Source: Bolinopsis microptera
Lineage: Eukaryota; Ctenophora; Tentaculata; Lobata; Bolinopsidae
Reading direction: 5' to 3'
DNA length: 64,000 bases
Assembly: GCF_026151205.1 (NCBI RefSeq)
Contig: NC_087081.1
Location: 9,543,246-9,607,245, forward strand
The notes under the pieces are model-generated. The model did no database searches. It had not been told where the DNA came from and saw only the letters and a list, made by a program, of their open reading frames with translations. Position numbers and translations under genes: made by a program. This document shows, piece after piece, positions 11,060-25,755 of the stretch; position 1 is the first letter of the stretch; each line of letters begins with the position of its first letter.

Positions 11060-12008
11060 TAGGCTGAGGGGGTTAATTGGGTCAATTAGCTGCCAATTAG
11101 TTGGTTAATTAACTTAATATTGGTTAATCAACTTAATATCGGATTATTGATAAGTTTTATAATTGCTATGTTAGTCGTAAGGCTGTCAGCATCAGAGGTG
11201 AATCACTATTCACTATTTACGGTAAGTTTGAGGGGGATTGTATTTCCACATTATCCGATTTCACGTGTCAAACCAAACATAACCTCATCTCAACAAATAT
11301 AGGGAATTGAACATAATCGGCGTAATTGGAATTCCGTAAACTAATCAGTCTTACATGATACAATGACACATGTGAGCAAGGTCCGACAATACAATGAAGC
11401 CAAGGCAAGTGAGACTAAACTCAACTGTGACAAAAGGCCAAGGCCAAGGTACTATGTGTTTAACTAGAAAAAGATATTTTTTCCAGGAAATGGATTAGAA
11501 ATACACTAGAACAGGTTGAAGATGTTCATGAATAACATTGGAAATTATACATGGTGGACTTGTACATTATTATATCGCGGTGCACTCACATAAAGTAATA
11601 ATATCATGATATAATGTATACACTTTTAACGGTTATAATTATACCATGACATACAGTGTGCACGTGCGTTGTGCATGTGCACTTGCACTGGTGTGTCGAT
11701 ACATATCCACACGTGCAACAGACAGCAGAGATCACGACTGCTGATTGCACTTGATTAGCTATAATCACCCTAATTAGTTATTATAATTATCTCTACCTAT
11801 ATTTAATCATAATCACCTAAAATTACGATCAGTAATAATAAGTATAACCTCTGTGACGTGCCCGTTATTGCCGGATTACTCGCTCTGCTACTAACTATGT
11901 GCACGTGATAATGTCAGTATACAGACTATAGTGTCCCGTACAACTCAGCTCAGAATCATGTCTATTATTATACACATATAACACGGTTCACAATAACGTG
12001 CAGAAGAA
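11060..12008 (-). promoter_or_regulatory. 5' flank / probable 5' UTR of AFF
   Basis: On the minus strand an in-frame TAA at 11105-11107 precedes the ATG, with no stop-free path further upstream. No clear TATA box or transcription start is visible. CACGTG palindromes occur near 11266, 11662, 11711 and 11901, before a dense array at 12.0 kb. Whether the promoter is here or beyond a 5' intron cannot be told. Confidence 0.35.
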
Positions 12009-12257
12009 CACGTCACGTGATGTAGGAACCTAGTGGTAAGTACACGTCACGTGATGTAGGAACCTAGTGGTAAGTACACTTCAAGTGATGTAGGAACCTA
12101 GTGGTAAGTACACGTCACGTGATGTAGGAACCTAGTGGTAAGTACACGTCACGTGATGTAGGAACCTAGTGGTAAGTACACGTCACGTGATGTAGGAACC
12201 TAGTGGTAAGTACACGTCACGTGATGTAGGAACCTAGTGGTAAGTACACGTCACGTG
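12009..12257. repeat. 34-bp minisatellite with TCACGTGA E-boxes, upstream of AFF
   Basis: Eight units at a 34-bp period. CACGTG lies at 12014, 12048, 12116, 12150, 12184, 12218 and 12252; the copy at 12082 is changed to CAAGTG. The array is about 1 kb upstream of the AFF start codon, so it might act as an E-box cluster for bHLH factors (inference). Confidence 0.93.
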
Positions 12258-12449
12258 TGGTAATCATTACACTTCATGCCATGTGACACGTGTAAACTAA
12301 GGATTGCTAATAGTAAGCATACTAATATGTTATAATAATATGATAATACAGTACTACACAGGTAAACACAAAATACGATGGTGCAACGTTGCAGGCGTGG
12401 AAAACGTGTCCATCTATTCAGGCTGAGAACGAAAACAAGTGATGATAAT

Positions 12450-12545
12450 GACATTAAATATTAGATTAAATAAATATAAGATTAAATAACTATAAGATTA
12501 AATAACTATAAGATTAAATAAATATTAGATTAAATAAATATTAAT
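12450..12545. repeat. AT-rich 16-17-bp tandem repeat
   Basis: About five copies of AAGATTAAATAACTAT with single-base variation. Confidence 0.85.
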
Positions 12546-12647
12546 GAAAAGGTAACATTCAGTGTGGGGATACACAATTTGAAACTTATTTATTCTATGT
12601 AATAAAAGGAACTAGAAGATTAAAAAACCACACGCAGAAGGTGCAGA

Positions 12648-14016
12648 TTAAGGGGGGGGGGGTCAATGGGTATTTTTTTGTGAAACTTGATTTCGAGATA
12701 GTAGTTGACCAACAAACTAGGACCAGTGACCGAACTTTTGAGGGGGTCCCGGACCCCAACCGCCAAACGGTGCGCGCAGGGCAGCCACGCCCATATTTGG
12801 TCCAAATTAGGCCCAATTTAGCCAAATACCCTGAACATGCCCAAAACCCAGGTTTATGGTGCTCTAAGTTTGTAGCTAGTGGTCTCCTGAACTCGTATAT
12901 GAAATTTCATCAAGATTGGACAAAAAATGACTGAGTTATGAGCCAAAAACCATATGCCCATATTTGGGCATACGCACCAAATTTGGTAGATTTCGTCCCA
13001 TAAATTGGTCAAATATCAATATTTTTGGATGAGACTTACTTTATATGAAAGGTAAGCCTAAACTACATATTCTCTGTAAGTTATAGCTTTATATCTGTTT
13101 AAATGTGGATACTAAGGCGAAAAAACCACAAAAAATGAACTAAATTGCCCATATCTCGGTTCGCGATATTCGCGGAATTGATCTCACCAAAATTGTAACA
13201 ACTCAATCAGTTTTCAAAATTTTTGCATGAAATTTTTGAAATCGACTCGAAATCGCATTTCGACCTTATTTTAAGAACGGATTTTTGATTTAGGCCTCAA
13301 AAAAAATTTGGCGGCCAAATTCTGAATTTCTGTAATATAATTTTGGAATTTGGCCGCCAAATTTTTTTTGAGGCCTAAATCAAAAATCCGTTCTTAAAAT
13401 AAGGTCGAAATGCGATTTCGAGTCGATTCCAAAAATTTCATGCAAACATTTTGAAAACTGATTGAGTTGTTACAATTTTGGTGAGATCAATTCCGCGAAT
13501 ATCGCGAACCGAGATATGGGCAATTTAGTTCATTTTTTGTGGTTTTTTCGCCTTAGTATCCACATTTAAACAGATATAAAGCTATAAATTACAGAGAATA
13601 TGTAGTTTAGGCTTACCTTTCATATAAAGTAAGTTTCATTCAAAAATATTGATATTTGACCAATTTATGGGACGAAATCTACCAAATTTGGTGCGTATGC
13701 CCAAATATGGGCATATGGTTTTTGGCTCATAACTCAGTCATTTTTTGTCCAATCTTGATGAAATTTCATATACGAGTTCAGGAGACCACTAGCTACAAGT
13801 AGAGCACCATAAACCTGGCTTTGGGGCATGTACAGGGTATTTGGCTAAATTGGGCCTAATTTGGACCAAATATGGGCGTGGCTGCCCTGCGCGCACCGTT
13901 TGGCGGTTGGGGTCCGGGACCCCCTCAAAAGTTCGGTCACTGGTCCTAGTTTGTTGGTCAACTGCTATCTCGAAATCAAGTTTCACAAAAAAATACCCAT
14001 TGGCCCCCCCCCTTAA
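12648..14016. mobile_element. 1.36-kb palindromic fold-back DNA transposon with TTAA at both ends (piggyBac-like MITE)
   Basis: The element at 12652-14012 is two inverted arms of about 670 bp, joined by a spacer of roughly 23 nt near 13332. Matching landmarks are GGTGCGCGCAGGGCAGCCAC on the left and its reverse complement near 13881. The arms differ at only a few bases. TTAA borders both ends (12648-12651 and 14013-14016), followed inward by G and C runs. TTAA duplication is the piggyBac hallmark, but TTAA is its own reverse complement, so it may be part of the terminal repeat. No transposase is present; short mirrored ORFs in both arms are by-products of the symmetry. Confidence 0.85.
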
Positions 14017-14032
14017 AGATCTAAATAAAACA

Positions 14033-14177
14033 GAAAGATCTGGAAACACCATTCAGGATGTTTCTTTATACCTTGGTTCAGGTTTCGTTAAATGACAAAT
14101 ACAAGCTTCTAGAAGGAACTAAACGCACCAGAAACATTTAAGAACCATAAATTCTTGAAAGATCTGGAAACACCATT
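14033..14177. repeat. 21-bp direct repeat pair beside the fold-back element
   Basis: An identical 21-bp segment containing AAAGATCTGGAAACACCATT lies at 14033-14053 and 14157-14177. The DNA between the copies is unremarkable. Confidence 0.85.
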
Positions 14178-14417
14178 AAGAATTCGACTTCTAAACTCTA
14201 AAGAAACGCAGTCTCATTCGAGTCAAAATGGGGGCAAAAATCAACGACCATTGTGACTATAAAGACTACCATGGTCATGAGGGGAAGGGTCACTAGAAAC
14301 TAAGGACTGTGCTGAGAGGTAGCCTAATATGATGGTGCAACTTAAAGAGAGTGTGTGACATTGTAGTGTGTCTAGACATTGCAGTTTACCACGTCGCTTC
14401 CCATTAGCTGGGGTAAT

Positions 14418-16726
<2,309 letters not shown>

Positions 16727-17076
16727 GTTACTAGGTGACTGTTACTAGGTGACTGTTACTAGGTGACTGTTACTAGGTGACTGTTACTAGGTGACTGTTA
16801 CTAGGTGACTGTTACTAGGTGACTGTTACTAGGTGACTGTTACTAGGTGACTGTTACTAGGTGACTGTTACTAGGTGACTGTTACTAGGTGACTGTTACT
16901 AGGTGACTGTTACTAGGTGACTGTTACTAGGTGACTGTTACTAGGTGACTGTTACTAGGTGACTGTTACTAGGTGACTGTTACTAGGTGACTGTTACTAG
17001 GTGACTGTTACTAGGTGACTGTTACTAGGTGACTATTACTAGGTGACTGTTACTAGGTGACTGTTACTAGGTGACT
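16727..17076. repeat. 14-bp minisatellite, 25 copies
   Basis: GTTACTAGGTGACT is repeated exactly 25 times over 350 bp with one substitution, near 17034. The 12-mer GCGCTAATGGTT flanks it on both sides (16712-16723 and 17082-17093). Confidence 0.97.
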
Positions 17077-17554
17077 AGTGGGCGCTAATGGTTACTGGTT
17101 AGGAGGGGGGATCTCCTCTATCTTATAAAATTACCCAGATTATTCTTGTACAGGTGCCAGTAGACTATCAAAGAGAAAAGATGCTGATAATTTAAAAGCG
17201 CACATGATGTGTTTTTACTTTTTATAGGAATCACGAATAACAACTTCAAGGAGACACATAAAAAGAAGCGACGTTATAAGAAACAAGAAGATTGCAGACA
17301 ATAAGGAACGCGGTCGGAAAATGTGACGAAACAAGTTTTTAAAATCTCCGGGCCTAACATTCATATCTCAACAAAACGAAATAAGAAGCAAGTATTGCTG
17401 GCTTCCAGACATGTTGCGAAATGTTGTGACGTAAATGAGAATATCCCCGCCGCGCCTATCTCTCAGTCGTCTCGATAAGGGAGAAACAATCTGCACAAGC
17501 AAACACAACACACCACAGCGATACAAGCGGAATAAAACAATACCACTGAATATA

Positions 17555-17588
17555 CATTATACATTGATATTTATATCAATGTATAATG
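17555..17588. repeat. 34-bp perfect palindrome (AT-rich)
   Basis: CATTATACATTGATAT is followed, after TT, by its exact reverse complement. It could extrude as a cruciform; no function can be assigned. Confidence 0.85.
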
Positions 17589-18657
17589 TTATAGTTATAA
17601 CTATAAGTATGATAATACACAGAAAGTGATGTAATCTCTCTTCACATGTACACTAATGACAGTCAACTGTAGACAAACAGCTGCTATTACGTAATGGTGT
17701 GTCACACTTACTAAGTACACAATTATACTTATCACTTAATCAATCTACCACTTTTACCACCAATAATGAATCCTTCAGAACTAAAACAGAGTATTTCCTA
17801 ATAAAATAGAGTATATTATCTAATAGAATGAGAATGGGGCCGGATCAGACAAACAAATCCAACACTAAAACTACATGTTATGTACACAATGTGTAGATAA
17901 CACAGGCTACATGGTTAAATAGTGACCGTTACTATTAATAGCAACTAATTACCATGATCCAGGAATGTAAAAGATTAGACCTCTCACTGCTTCCTAGTTT
18001 AGTATCACAACAGTTCCTGGATAATAAGGTTTCAAATGTCCCTTATCAGATACAATGGCTTATCTGTTTACAAATACTGATTAGTTACACTCACAATGAG
18101 ATGCCTCAATTATATTGAGATTACATTACATCTTTGACCCATTAACAAATTTGATGATGCTATTTATTATTTATGTATAATTGTCAATTAGTTACGGATA
18201 AATGCCTAATACCACCCTAAAGGCGGAAAGCAATAAATACTGCCAAAAGCTATGATTGGATTCAAAAGGGTGCTTAATTACAAAGATTGATACCTAGGTG
18301 ACAGCCTTTATTCTTAATTTGGTCTTATTCTCTACGCGGTTGTGATATGTGAATGAACATCAACCACGTGTATCAATTACACGTTATCACAGTTGCAATG
18401 AATATTCATTATTCATGCACCTTTAGGATTCAGGAATACAAATTCAGGATTCGGGAATATACAAGCTACAATTCAAGGTCACTCCTCAAAGATACTAATA
18501 CACAATATTATGTATGTTAAACCCTATTTGGGGAAGGAAATCAACATGGCCGCAGTAAATCGAGGTTTGCGGTAAATGGGGTATAAAATCGGTGGTCCGG
18601 AAGCGGACTTATGGTTTAATGAAAATTATTGATTTAACACTCAGCACTGTTAGTATT

Positions 18658-18704
18658 CTAATTAGCACCCCACTAATTAGCACCCCACTAATTAGCACCC
18701 CACT
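18658..18704. repeat. 15-bp tandem repeat, 3 copies
   Basis: Three copies of TAATTAGCACCCCAC, one after another. Confidence 0.9.
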
Positions 18705-18904
18705 GCACAGCAACAACAAATGCATTTTTGACAGCACGAACTAACAGCTGAATTACGGAATAATATTCAACATATTTATCTATTAACTATGTAAACTATG
18801 TACTTGTACACATACTAAATACCGGGTTATATTGTAATGTAGAAAGAAGTGTGTAACAAGTAATATTATGCAAGAATACCGAGGGATGTTGTGGAGGAGA
18901 CGTC

Positions 18905-19020
18905 AACGTCACAAGTTACCAATAAGTTACCAAACACGTCACAAGTTACCAATAAGTTACCAAACACGTCACAAGTTACCAATAAGTTACCAAACACGTC
19001 ACTAGTTACCAAACACGTCA
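18905..19020. repeat. 30-bp minisatellite with AAGTTACC cores
   Basis: About three copies of a unit containing CGTCACAAGTTACCAATAAG, each with two AGTTACCAA subunits. The end of the array is degenerate. Confidence 0.9.
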
Positions 19021-19882
19021 CTACCTCACTAGAATACCTGGGCTCACAGTTCTGTCGCACGTTTTATACTATTATTTGACACTTTTTAGTGCTTACTAAA
19101 TGTGTGGAATTTCTCGACCATGCAGATATCGCCAAGTTTGGAACTAAAAATGTAACTGTTTAAAACAACTGATGACAACCTCTCTGATACAGATACAGTG
19201 ATACAAGGACCGGGTAACATTACAATACCATAACTACAATCAAACCGGTACTTAGTATGTAAAAATGAAAGCAAAACAGGACGTGTAAATCTAATAATAA
19301 CTCGCCAGTCATGGTGAAAAGAAATGATACAGGGGGAAATGAATTAAAGTCGAATTTCGAGGAATATGACGTCATAATCTTAATTCAATAATACGCAAGA
19401 AGGCACGCGAGAAAAGCAAAACAAACAACAAAAAGATAGCTAGTTATCAGATCTCCCGCAGAGAACTGAGGAGACTAAAAACACAAGAATCTCACCGGTA
19501 ACCGATACAGACAAATGACAAGTTAAATTTGAAGCTTCCTTCAATTACAATTATTCAGTCACACGCAGGGGTAAACTGTAAAGTCACGCCGGGGTAAATG
19601 CAATAAGAGCTGTTGTTATGTTGTACGTGGCCGGGGCCTTAAAGGCTGTACGGGAGTGAACATAGCGCAGTTGAAAAAACAAAGGCCGCAGTTGAAAAAA
19701 CAAAGGCCGCAACAAAGGTTAATTAAGTTTTAAGTTTTATGTTCACATAATATCCACACACAAAGTGATGCGGTTTGTAAGGGAGTAAGGAGTAAGGAGC
19801 AGCAAGCCCATACAACATACACATCCTACAATAAATTAGTGGGCCATGTCAGTAACATGCCAATATAGTCTCACACGCTGCA

Positions 19883-20095
19883 ACCTCCTTAGATACTAGC
19901 CTCCTTAGATACTAGTCTCCTTAGATACTATCCTCCATAGATACTATCCTCCTTAGATACTATCCTCCTTAGATACTATCCTCCTTAGATACTATCCTCC
20001 TTAGATACTATCCTCCTTAGATACTATCCTCCTTAGATACTATCCTCCTTAGATACTATCCTCCTTAGATACTAGTCTCCTAAGATGCTATCCTC
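19883..20095. repeat. 16-bp minisatellite, about 13 copies
   Basis: The unit is CTCCTTAGATACTATC. The outer copies are diverged (TAGC, TAGT variants) and the inner ones identical, typical of expansion from the middle. Confidence 0.95.
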
Positions 20096-20327
20096 CTTTA
20101 CTTTACATCCTCAGATCTAAGACTAGCCTCCTTTATTTTATATCCTCAGATTTGAGACTAGAAGGAGACTAGCCTCCCTCTCTTTACCAGATCTGACAGC
20201 CCCACATCAGACAACCTGGCCGGAGGTGAGACTACAGTGTGACCTGCCTGGAGGCTACTCTCCTGCTTATTCTGTGTAACCCGCACGGCCGGTCTGACTA
20301 CTTCTGTAGAACCCACTACAGTAAGGG

Positions 20328-20656
20328 GGAGGCGGCTCACGGCTACATGGTGTATGTGGTCTGGGAGGCGGCTCACGGCTACATGGTGTATGTGGTCTGG
20401 GAGGCGGCTCACGGCTACATGGTGTATGTGGTCTGGGAGGCGGCTCACGGCTACATGGTGTATGTGGTCTGGGAGGCGGCTCACGGCTACATGGTGTATG
20501 TGGTCTGGGAGGCGGCTCACGGCTACATGGTGTATGTGGTCTGGGAGGCGGCTCACGGCTACATGGTGTATGTGATCTGGGAGGCGGCTCACGCGCACGG
20601 CTACATGGTGTATGTGGTCTGGGAGGCGGCTCACGGCTACATGGTGTATGAGGTCT
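20328..20656. repeat. 36-bp minisatellite, 9 copies, open on both strands
   Basis: The unit includes GGCTCACGGCTACATGGTGT. One copy (near 20592) has a 6-bp insertion that keeps the period divisible by three. It gives 12-residue repeats WEAAHGYMVYVV on plus and HIHHVAVSRLPD on minus. No start context, splice sites or domain support coding. Confidence 0.93.
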
Positions 20657-22104
20657 AGTGGGCTCAAATCAGAGTAACCGGATGCAACATTATATATTCC
20701 ATCTGGCATGAAAAACTATCAAACAGCATGAACTAACTAAAAACTACAACACTGCTGAATATTAATGACAAACGCATCCCTAACAAATCACACAGTAAAC
20801 TACAACTAGACTCCCAAATGCCGGGCTATCAGAACACTGGCTATCAGTTACAATTATTACGGAGATATCAGTTACAAGAACACTGGCTACCGGTTCTATA
20901 AAAACTTATTAAGTCGCTATCTGAGTATCCCCTCTCGCTCCGCACTATATCCCATTAGGACGTATCATTGGTCTGGATATATTGGGTCAGTGCCAGGAGA
21001 GGAGTTGACAGATCAAACGAACAGGAACTTTCTCTAAACGGACGGAAATAAATCCAGGTCTCTCGGAGTTATGAGGAGAAGTATCATCAATGTGAGAGGA
21101 CCTTTAAAAGCTACTTTACACTAATGATATCGAGAGAGAGAACATGTCGATTTATTATCGGAGGGAGAGAAATGAAAGTAACTTATATATCAGGCACAAT
21201 AAACTACAAGTTGTGGAGATGATTACATTAAAACCAGCAGCAGAAACCGATAAAACCTGACACGTGGGCCTCTCAATATTGCTATTTATAGACTTGTACC
21301 CCTGAAAAAAGTGAAATCTAAATGAAATTTAAACCTTGACATGGCTCCGGAGCTGTGCAAGATAATATCGAGATAATATCGAGATAGAGAGAGAGAGTAA
21401 CATCTCACCCACAGGACAGAACCTATCCAGTCGAGTGATATACCATCAGCTGTTAAACCATCCCACCCACGTGTGGTATCACGTGGGGTGACACGTGGGC
21501 TATATCTTAATTACAATGTAACTCCGGGAAACACTTCAGTCAGGAGTTTCCTGTATCGAGTTCCTCCTAAATATTATAAAACCCCTTCAAATGATAAAAT
21601 ATAACCTATTTGTAGGACAGGGAGGCAGTGTGAAGTGTGGACTTCTAACCGATAGGGCGCCACCAGACGAGGAGAAAAGAGGAGTATAAACTGAGGTTCT
21701 GCTAGGATCTAGGTATATCATGTATAATGATTAGATCACCCGGCGTGCCGACCCGAATAATCTAATAATCATATCAGTTAAATAGAGTCAATTCAAACAT
21801 GTAGACAGCAGTGAGGCTAAACCATCTCTGATTTCAGGCAGCCGAACTCGTGCTTTGTTCAAACAAATCCATAAAGCAAAACATCAAATGGAATTTCTCA
21901 CATATTATGTAAGAAAGATGGAATTATTGGGACTGACGTGGAAAACGATTCTTGACACAATCGACAAGTTGGTATATAATAATTTGACATGGTATTTAAC
22001 AAACTGATTAATCGATGGTATCGAGTTTGACAGTTGTGACGCAATGTAACGTATATGACGCAAGGTGCCAATTACTGCGGTTACTAGGACAGTAAGAGGT
22101 ATAG
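20657..22104. other. Intergenic stretch
   Basis: No gene is supported. CACGTG palindromes occur at about 21262, 21470, 21480 and 21492. A short GATAATATC duplication lies near 21361-21385. Confidence 0.4.
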
Positions 22105-22369
22105 CTGTGACACTGGTGTGACACTGGTGTGACACTGGTGTGACACTGCTGTGACACTGCTGTGACACTGCTGTAACACTGCTGTGACACTGGTGTGACA
22201 CTGCTGTGACACTGCTGCAACACTGCTGTGACACTGCTGTGACACTGCTGTGACACTGCTGTGACACTGCTGCAACACTGCTGTGACACTGCTGCAACAC
22301 TGCTGCAACACTGCTGTGACACTGCTGTAACACTGCTGTGACACTGGTGTGACACTGCTGTGACACTGC
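22105..22369. repeat. 11-bp minisatellite, about 24 copies
   Basis: Variants of TGTGACACTGC, with interspersed GGTG and GCAAC versions. The Cys/Ser/Gln-rich ORFs across it on the minus strand are artefacts of an 11-bp period that is open in several frames. Confidence 0.95.
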
Positions 22370-24701
22370 AGTCCTATCGGGATTACAACTAGTGCTCCGT
22401 GCTTTGTGCGGTATACATTACGACAGTGGAAACGTTAACGTAAGTAGTACGTAGTTAACGTAAGACAAGTTTAATACTTGCACCCCTGACAACTGCCATG
22501 TTCTGAATGGGGCTAAATAAAGCAGGTTACTTAATACATTCTATAAATAGAAAGAGGATTCTGGCGAATACTGCTACTTGAGTACATGCTGAACAGAAGC
22601 CGTAAAATCATTTCCTTGGTGGCGGTTTATAACTTTATAAGGGAATTTAAATATGGTGAATTGCTATTAAATTTAGTCTGTAAAATGTTTTGGTTGATCA
22701 CAAGATCATTTAAAATGTAAGCGAGTTATTTAGCAGGAATCATAAAACTTACCATAGCAAGTTATTTTTAAGCATCGTGAAAGTTTAAGGCGAAAAATCT
22801 TTTAAACTCTATTTCAGTGGTTTTTATAAGCAATGCCATTATAATAGGTTATAAATGGCATATTATGTTTTAAATTTCCTGGCACTTTCTTGAAAAGCTG
22901 AGAAACAGATGAGAAACAGCTGAGAGAGAACCACGGATGAGGCTAGGATGATGCAACAAAAAATGTAATTCAAAAAATCTGGAATTGGCTCTACTTCCTT
23001 TTTTACACTCCTCCCTGCATGCTGCACTGGTCATGGTGTTTTACTGGTATCAGTTTACCAATGATTACCGGTTGGGTGCGCTTACCAACTCCAATTACAA
23101 TGCAGACAACCAAAATCAATGATCTTGCCAACTAAAGCTTTCCGGCAGAAATTTTAAAATTCCGACAAAATTTTAAAAATTCCTTGAGCCCGATTCTACA
23201 CATATTTGGTGATTCATAGTAATTTTTAAAACAATTTCCATAATCGTAGCATACGTTCATGAATCAAATGACAGAATTCTTGTTGAGAGCAAAATATGAA
23301 AATTATAATATTGATGCTGAACTGATTAGGACCGCAATGAATAACAAATAGCTAAAAATAGTTATTAAGGTCAACGAGAAAGTAAACGCAAAATATAATA
23401 AAAACTGAAACGGAGTAATCAAACTTCAAAGCTATTAGCTAGTGGATGAAATTTTCCCCGAATTCTAACTCGACGACAACTGAATCAGTTTTTTTAGAAA
23501 GTCAAGTATTGTGTTTTGAAACATAACAATCAACATGACATAGGACTGCATTTTCTCATCACTCACAACAACTTAACACACTATTTTAAAACAACTCTCA
23601 AACTTCATCAAATATACAGGAGAGAATATCATTAGAACAAAAGACAGAAAATATGAGATAACAAAAAATAAGATTAAAGAAATGCCTTGCAATTCTGCAA
23701 GTGAGATTGAAATAAAGCTGAAGAACGCGAATCCATAAATGTGAACTCTATAATGTAGTTTAGAACTGTTAGCTGTAAGTTTGTAATACTGTAACACTGT
23801 AACATTGTAACATTGTAACACTGTAACAGTTACAATCCGACTTTTCCCAGGGCTAGAGATAAGTTGCGTCAATACCATAATTAAAAGTATTAACAGAAGG
23901 AACTGAAACGTCTTGATCATTCTTTCAATACATTAGCATAATCTGGAAACTCAAATAAATCCTTGTAATTCTGCAAATGAACTTAATAAAGCCCCGGAAG
24001 TGGAACGCACAAGAAAAACCACGTACAATTAGGAGTTTGAAACAATATATTATCACGAAGGTAACGTATGTAGTTAACATGATGTGTTAGTACGTGTTAT
24101 TTAGGTCCTGAATAACTCAGTAGACATTGCATAAATGGATACCCAACAAAAATCGAATCAATGCTGTGTGGATAATGAAGGTAAATAATCATCCAATCGT
24201 TCGATTGCAACCTAAATATTATAAAGTGTTGATATGTTATAGTGTTTCAGAGCATGAGCTGGTAAACATCAGCGTATATGACTTTATGGAAAGGAAGATT
24301 GTGTAAAACTGTTCCGCTCACATCATTAGATTACGGTAGACATAATTACAGGCCAAAATTTATAATTAAGGGTGATTATGTGTAATTATAGGTAATTATG
24401 TGTTGCTGTTACGTTCAAAAATGGAAATAAGGTAAACCCTGCCACTATTTACACACATGGCGACACGTCTGGTTAAAGAGAGACGAGCCTGTTTAAACCT
24501 TGAGATAAGTCATGAAATTCATAGATTCAAAGTTCCAAATGTCAAAGAGAAAGGCTCATGACAAAGTGGGGACAAAGTTGGGACTCATGACAAAGTTGTG
24601 ACTTACAAATACACGTCTAACGCAATCAAAGGAAAATCAGTTTAGTTGACATGTCTCAGTCTGAATAAAACAAACGCAATGATTCCCCACAGGGCCGAGA
24701 A
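22370..24701. other. Intergenic AT-rich stretch
   Basis: No gene is supported. A small array of GTAACATT/GTAACACT lies near 23787-23830. The minus-strand 115-codon frame at 23573-23920 is hydrophobic only because the DNA is AT-rich. Confidence 0.4.
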
Positions 24702-24800
24702 CAAACAAGTTACCAAACAAGTTACCAAACAAGTTACCAAACAAGTTACCAAACAAGTTACCAAACAAGTTACCAAACTAGTTACCAAACAAGTTACACC
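24702..24800. repeat. 12-bp minisatellite, about 8 copies
   Basis: The unit is AAGTTACCAAAC, nearly invariant. It reads as QVTK repeats on plus; nothing else suggests coding. Confidence 0.95.
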
Positions 24801-25090
24801 GCAACAACAAGCACCGATCATTCGTGCAGTCCTTATTTAAATCCCCTAACCAGTACTACTCAGACAGGGCAAACAAAAGAAAAAGAGAAAACAAAGAAGG
24901 ATAAAACAAAGAGAAAGTACCAACTAAACGGGAGCCCACACAACAACAAGCAGTAGTAAACATATTATACCTGGTGAGACTAAGGGTGCACACATACTAT
25001 TATCAGGGGGTAACTAGGGCAGGTTAGAACGGGGGACTACTGACCGTCAGAGTGACGGGGAGGGTGTGACGTAATGTTCCACCAGACACC

Positions 25091-25254
25091 CCACAGCAGG
25101 GACAAAAGGATTTCGCGATTATTTTGGCCAAAAATCGCGATACCGCGAAATTTAACAGGCTATACATTAAACTAGTACACATAAAATGTGTCGCAAATAA
25201 TGGGAAAAATCGCGATTCCGTACATGGCTCGATCTCCTTTTGTCCCTGCCACAG
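25091..25254. mobile_element. 152-bp hAT-like MITE with CCACAG flanking repeats
   Basis: The element at 25097-25248 begins CAGGGACAAAAGGA and ends in the reverse complement TCCTTTTGTCCCTG. CCACAG is repeated directly at both edges (25091-25096 and 25249-25254). The CAGGG start resembles hAT termini, but the duplication is 6 bp rather than the usual 8. The inside holds several TCGCGAT/ATCGCGA palindromes and no coding. Confidence 0.75.
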
Positions 25255-25382
25255 TGGGGTAGTACTAACACAGGGCCCCTATGTAGGGTAATACAGGACA
25301 CACTCTCTACAACACTGGGTAGTGTAATCTAATTTGGGAGGGAGAGTAAGTGTGAGTGCTGTTATAATGCGGGTAGGGAGTC

Positions 25383-25755
25383 TGGAGTTTGTGTGTGAGT
25401 ATCACGCACTACACACTACACATAACACAGGGTACACAAGGTGTGTACTATGTAGTGTGTGAGTATCACACACTACACACTACACATAACACAGGGTACA
25501 CTAGATGTGTACTATGTAGTGTGTGAGTATCACACACTACACACTACACATAACACAGGGTACACAAGGTGTGTACTATGTAGTGTGTGAGTATCACACA
25601 CTACACACTACACATAACACAGGGTACACAAGGTATGTACTATGTAGTGTGTGAGTATCACACACTACACACTACACATAACACAGGGTACACTAGGTGT
25701 GTACTATGTAGTGTGTGAGTATCACGCACTACACACTACAAATAACACAGAGTCT
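25383..25755. repeat. 64-bp minisatellite, 5 copies
   Basis: Each unit contains GTGTGTACTATGTAGTGTGT, then TATCACACACTACACACTAC, then CATAACACAGGG. The unit is internally self-complementary (GTAGTGTGTGA...TCACACACTAC), so each copy could form a hairpin. Confidence 0.93.

Larger units (their letters stand above)
17077..19882. other. Intergenic stretch with small repeats
   Basis: No gene is supported. It holds a palindrome at 17555-17588, a short array at 18658-18704 and a 30-bp-unit array at 18905-19020. Confidence 0.4.

Noticed and set aside
20158-20709. 183-codon minus frame with HIHHVAVSRLPD repeats
   Set aside because: By-product of the 36-bp minisatellite; the plus strand is equally open.
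21905-22366. Cys/Ser-rich frames resembling a secreted repeat protein
   Set aside because: An 11-bp tandem repeat open in all three minus frames; composition comes from the repeat.
23573-23920. Hydrophobic 115-codon frame with signal-peptide look
   Set aside because: AT-rich DNA gives Phe/Leu/Ile codons by composition; no family and no supporting signals.
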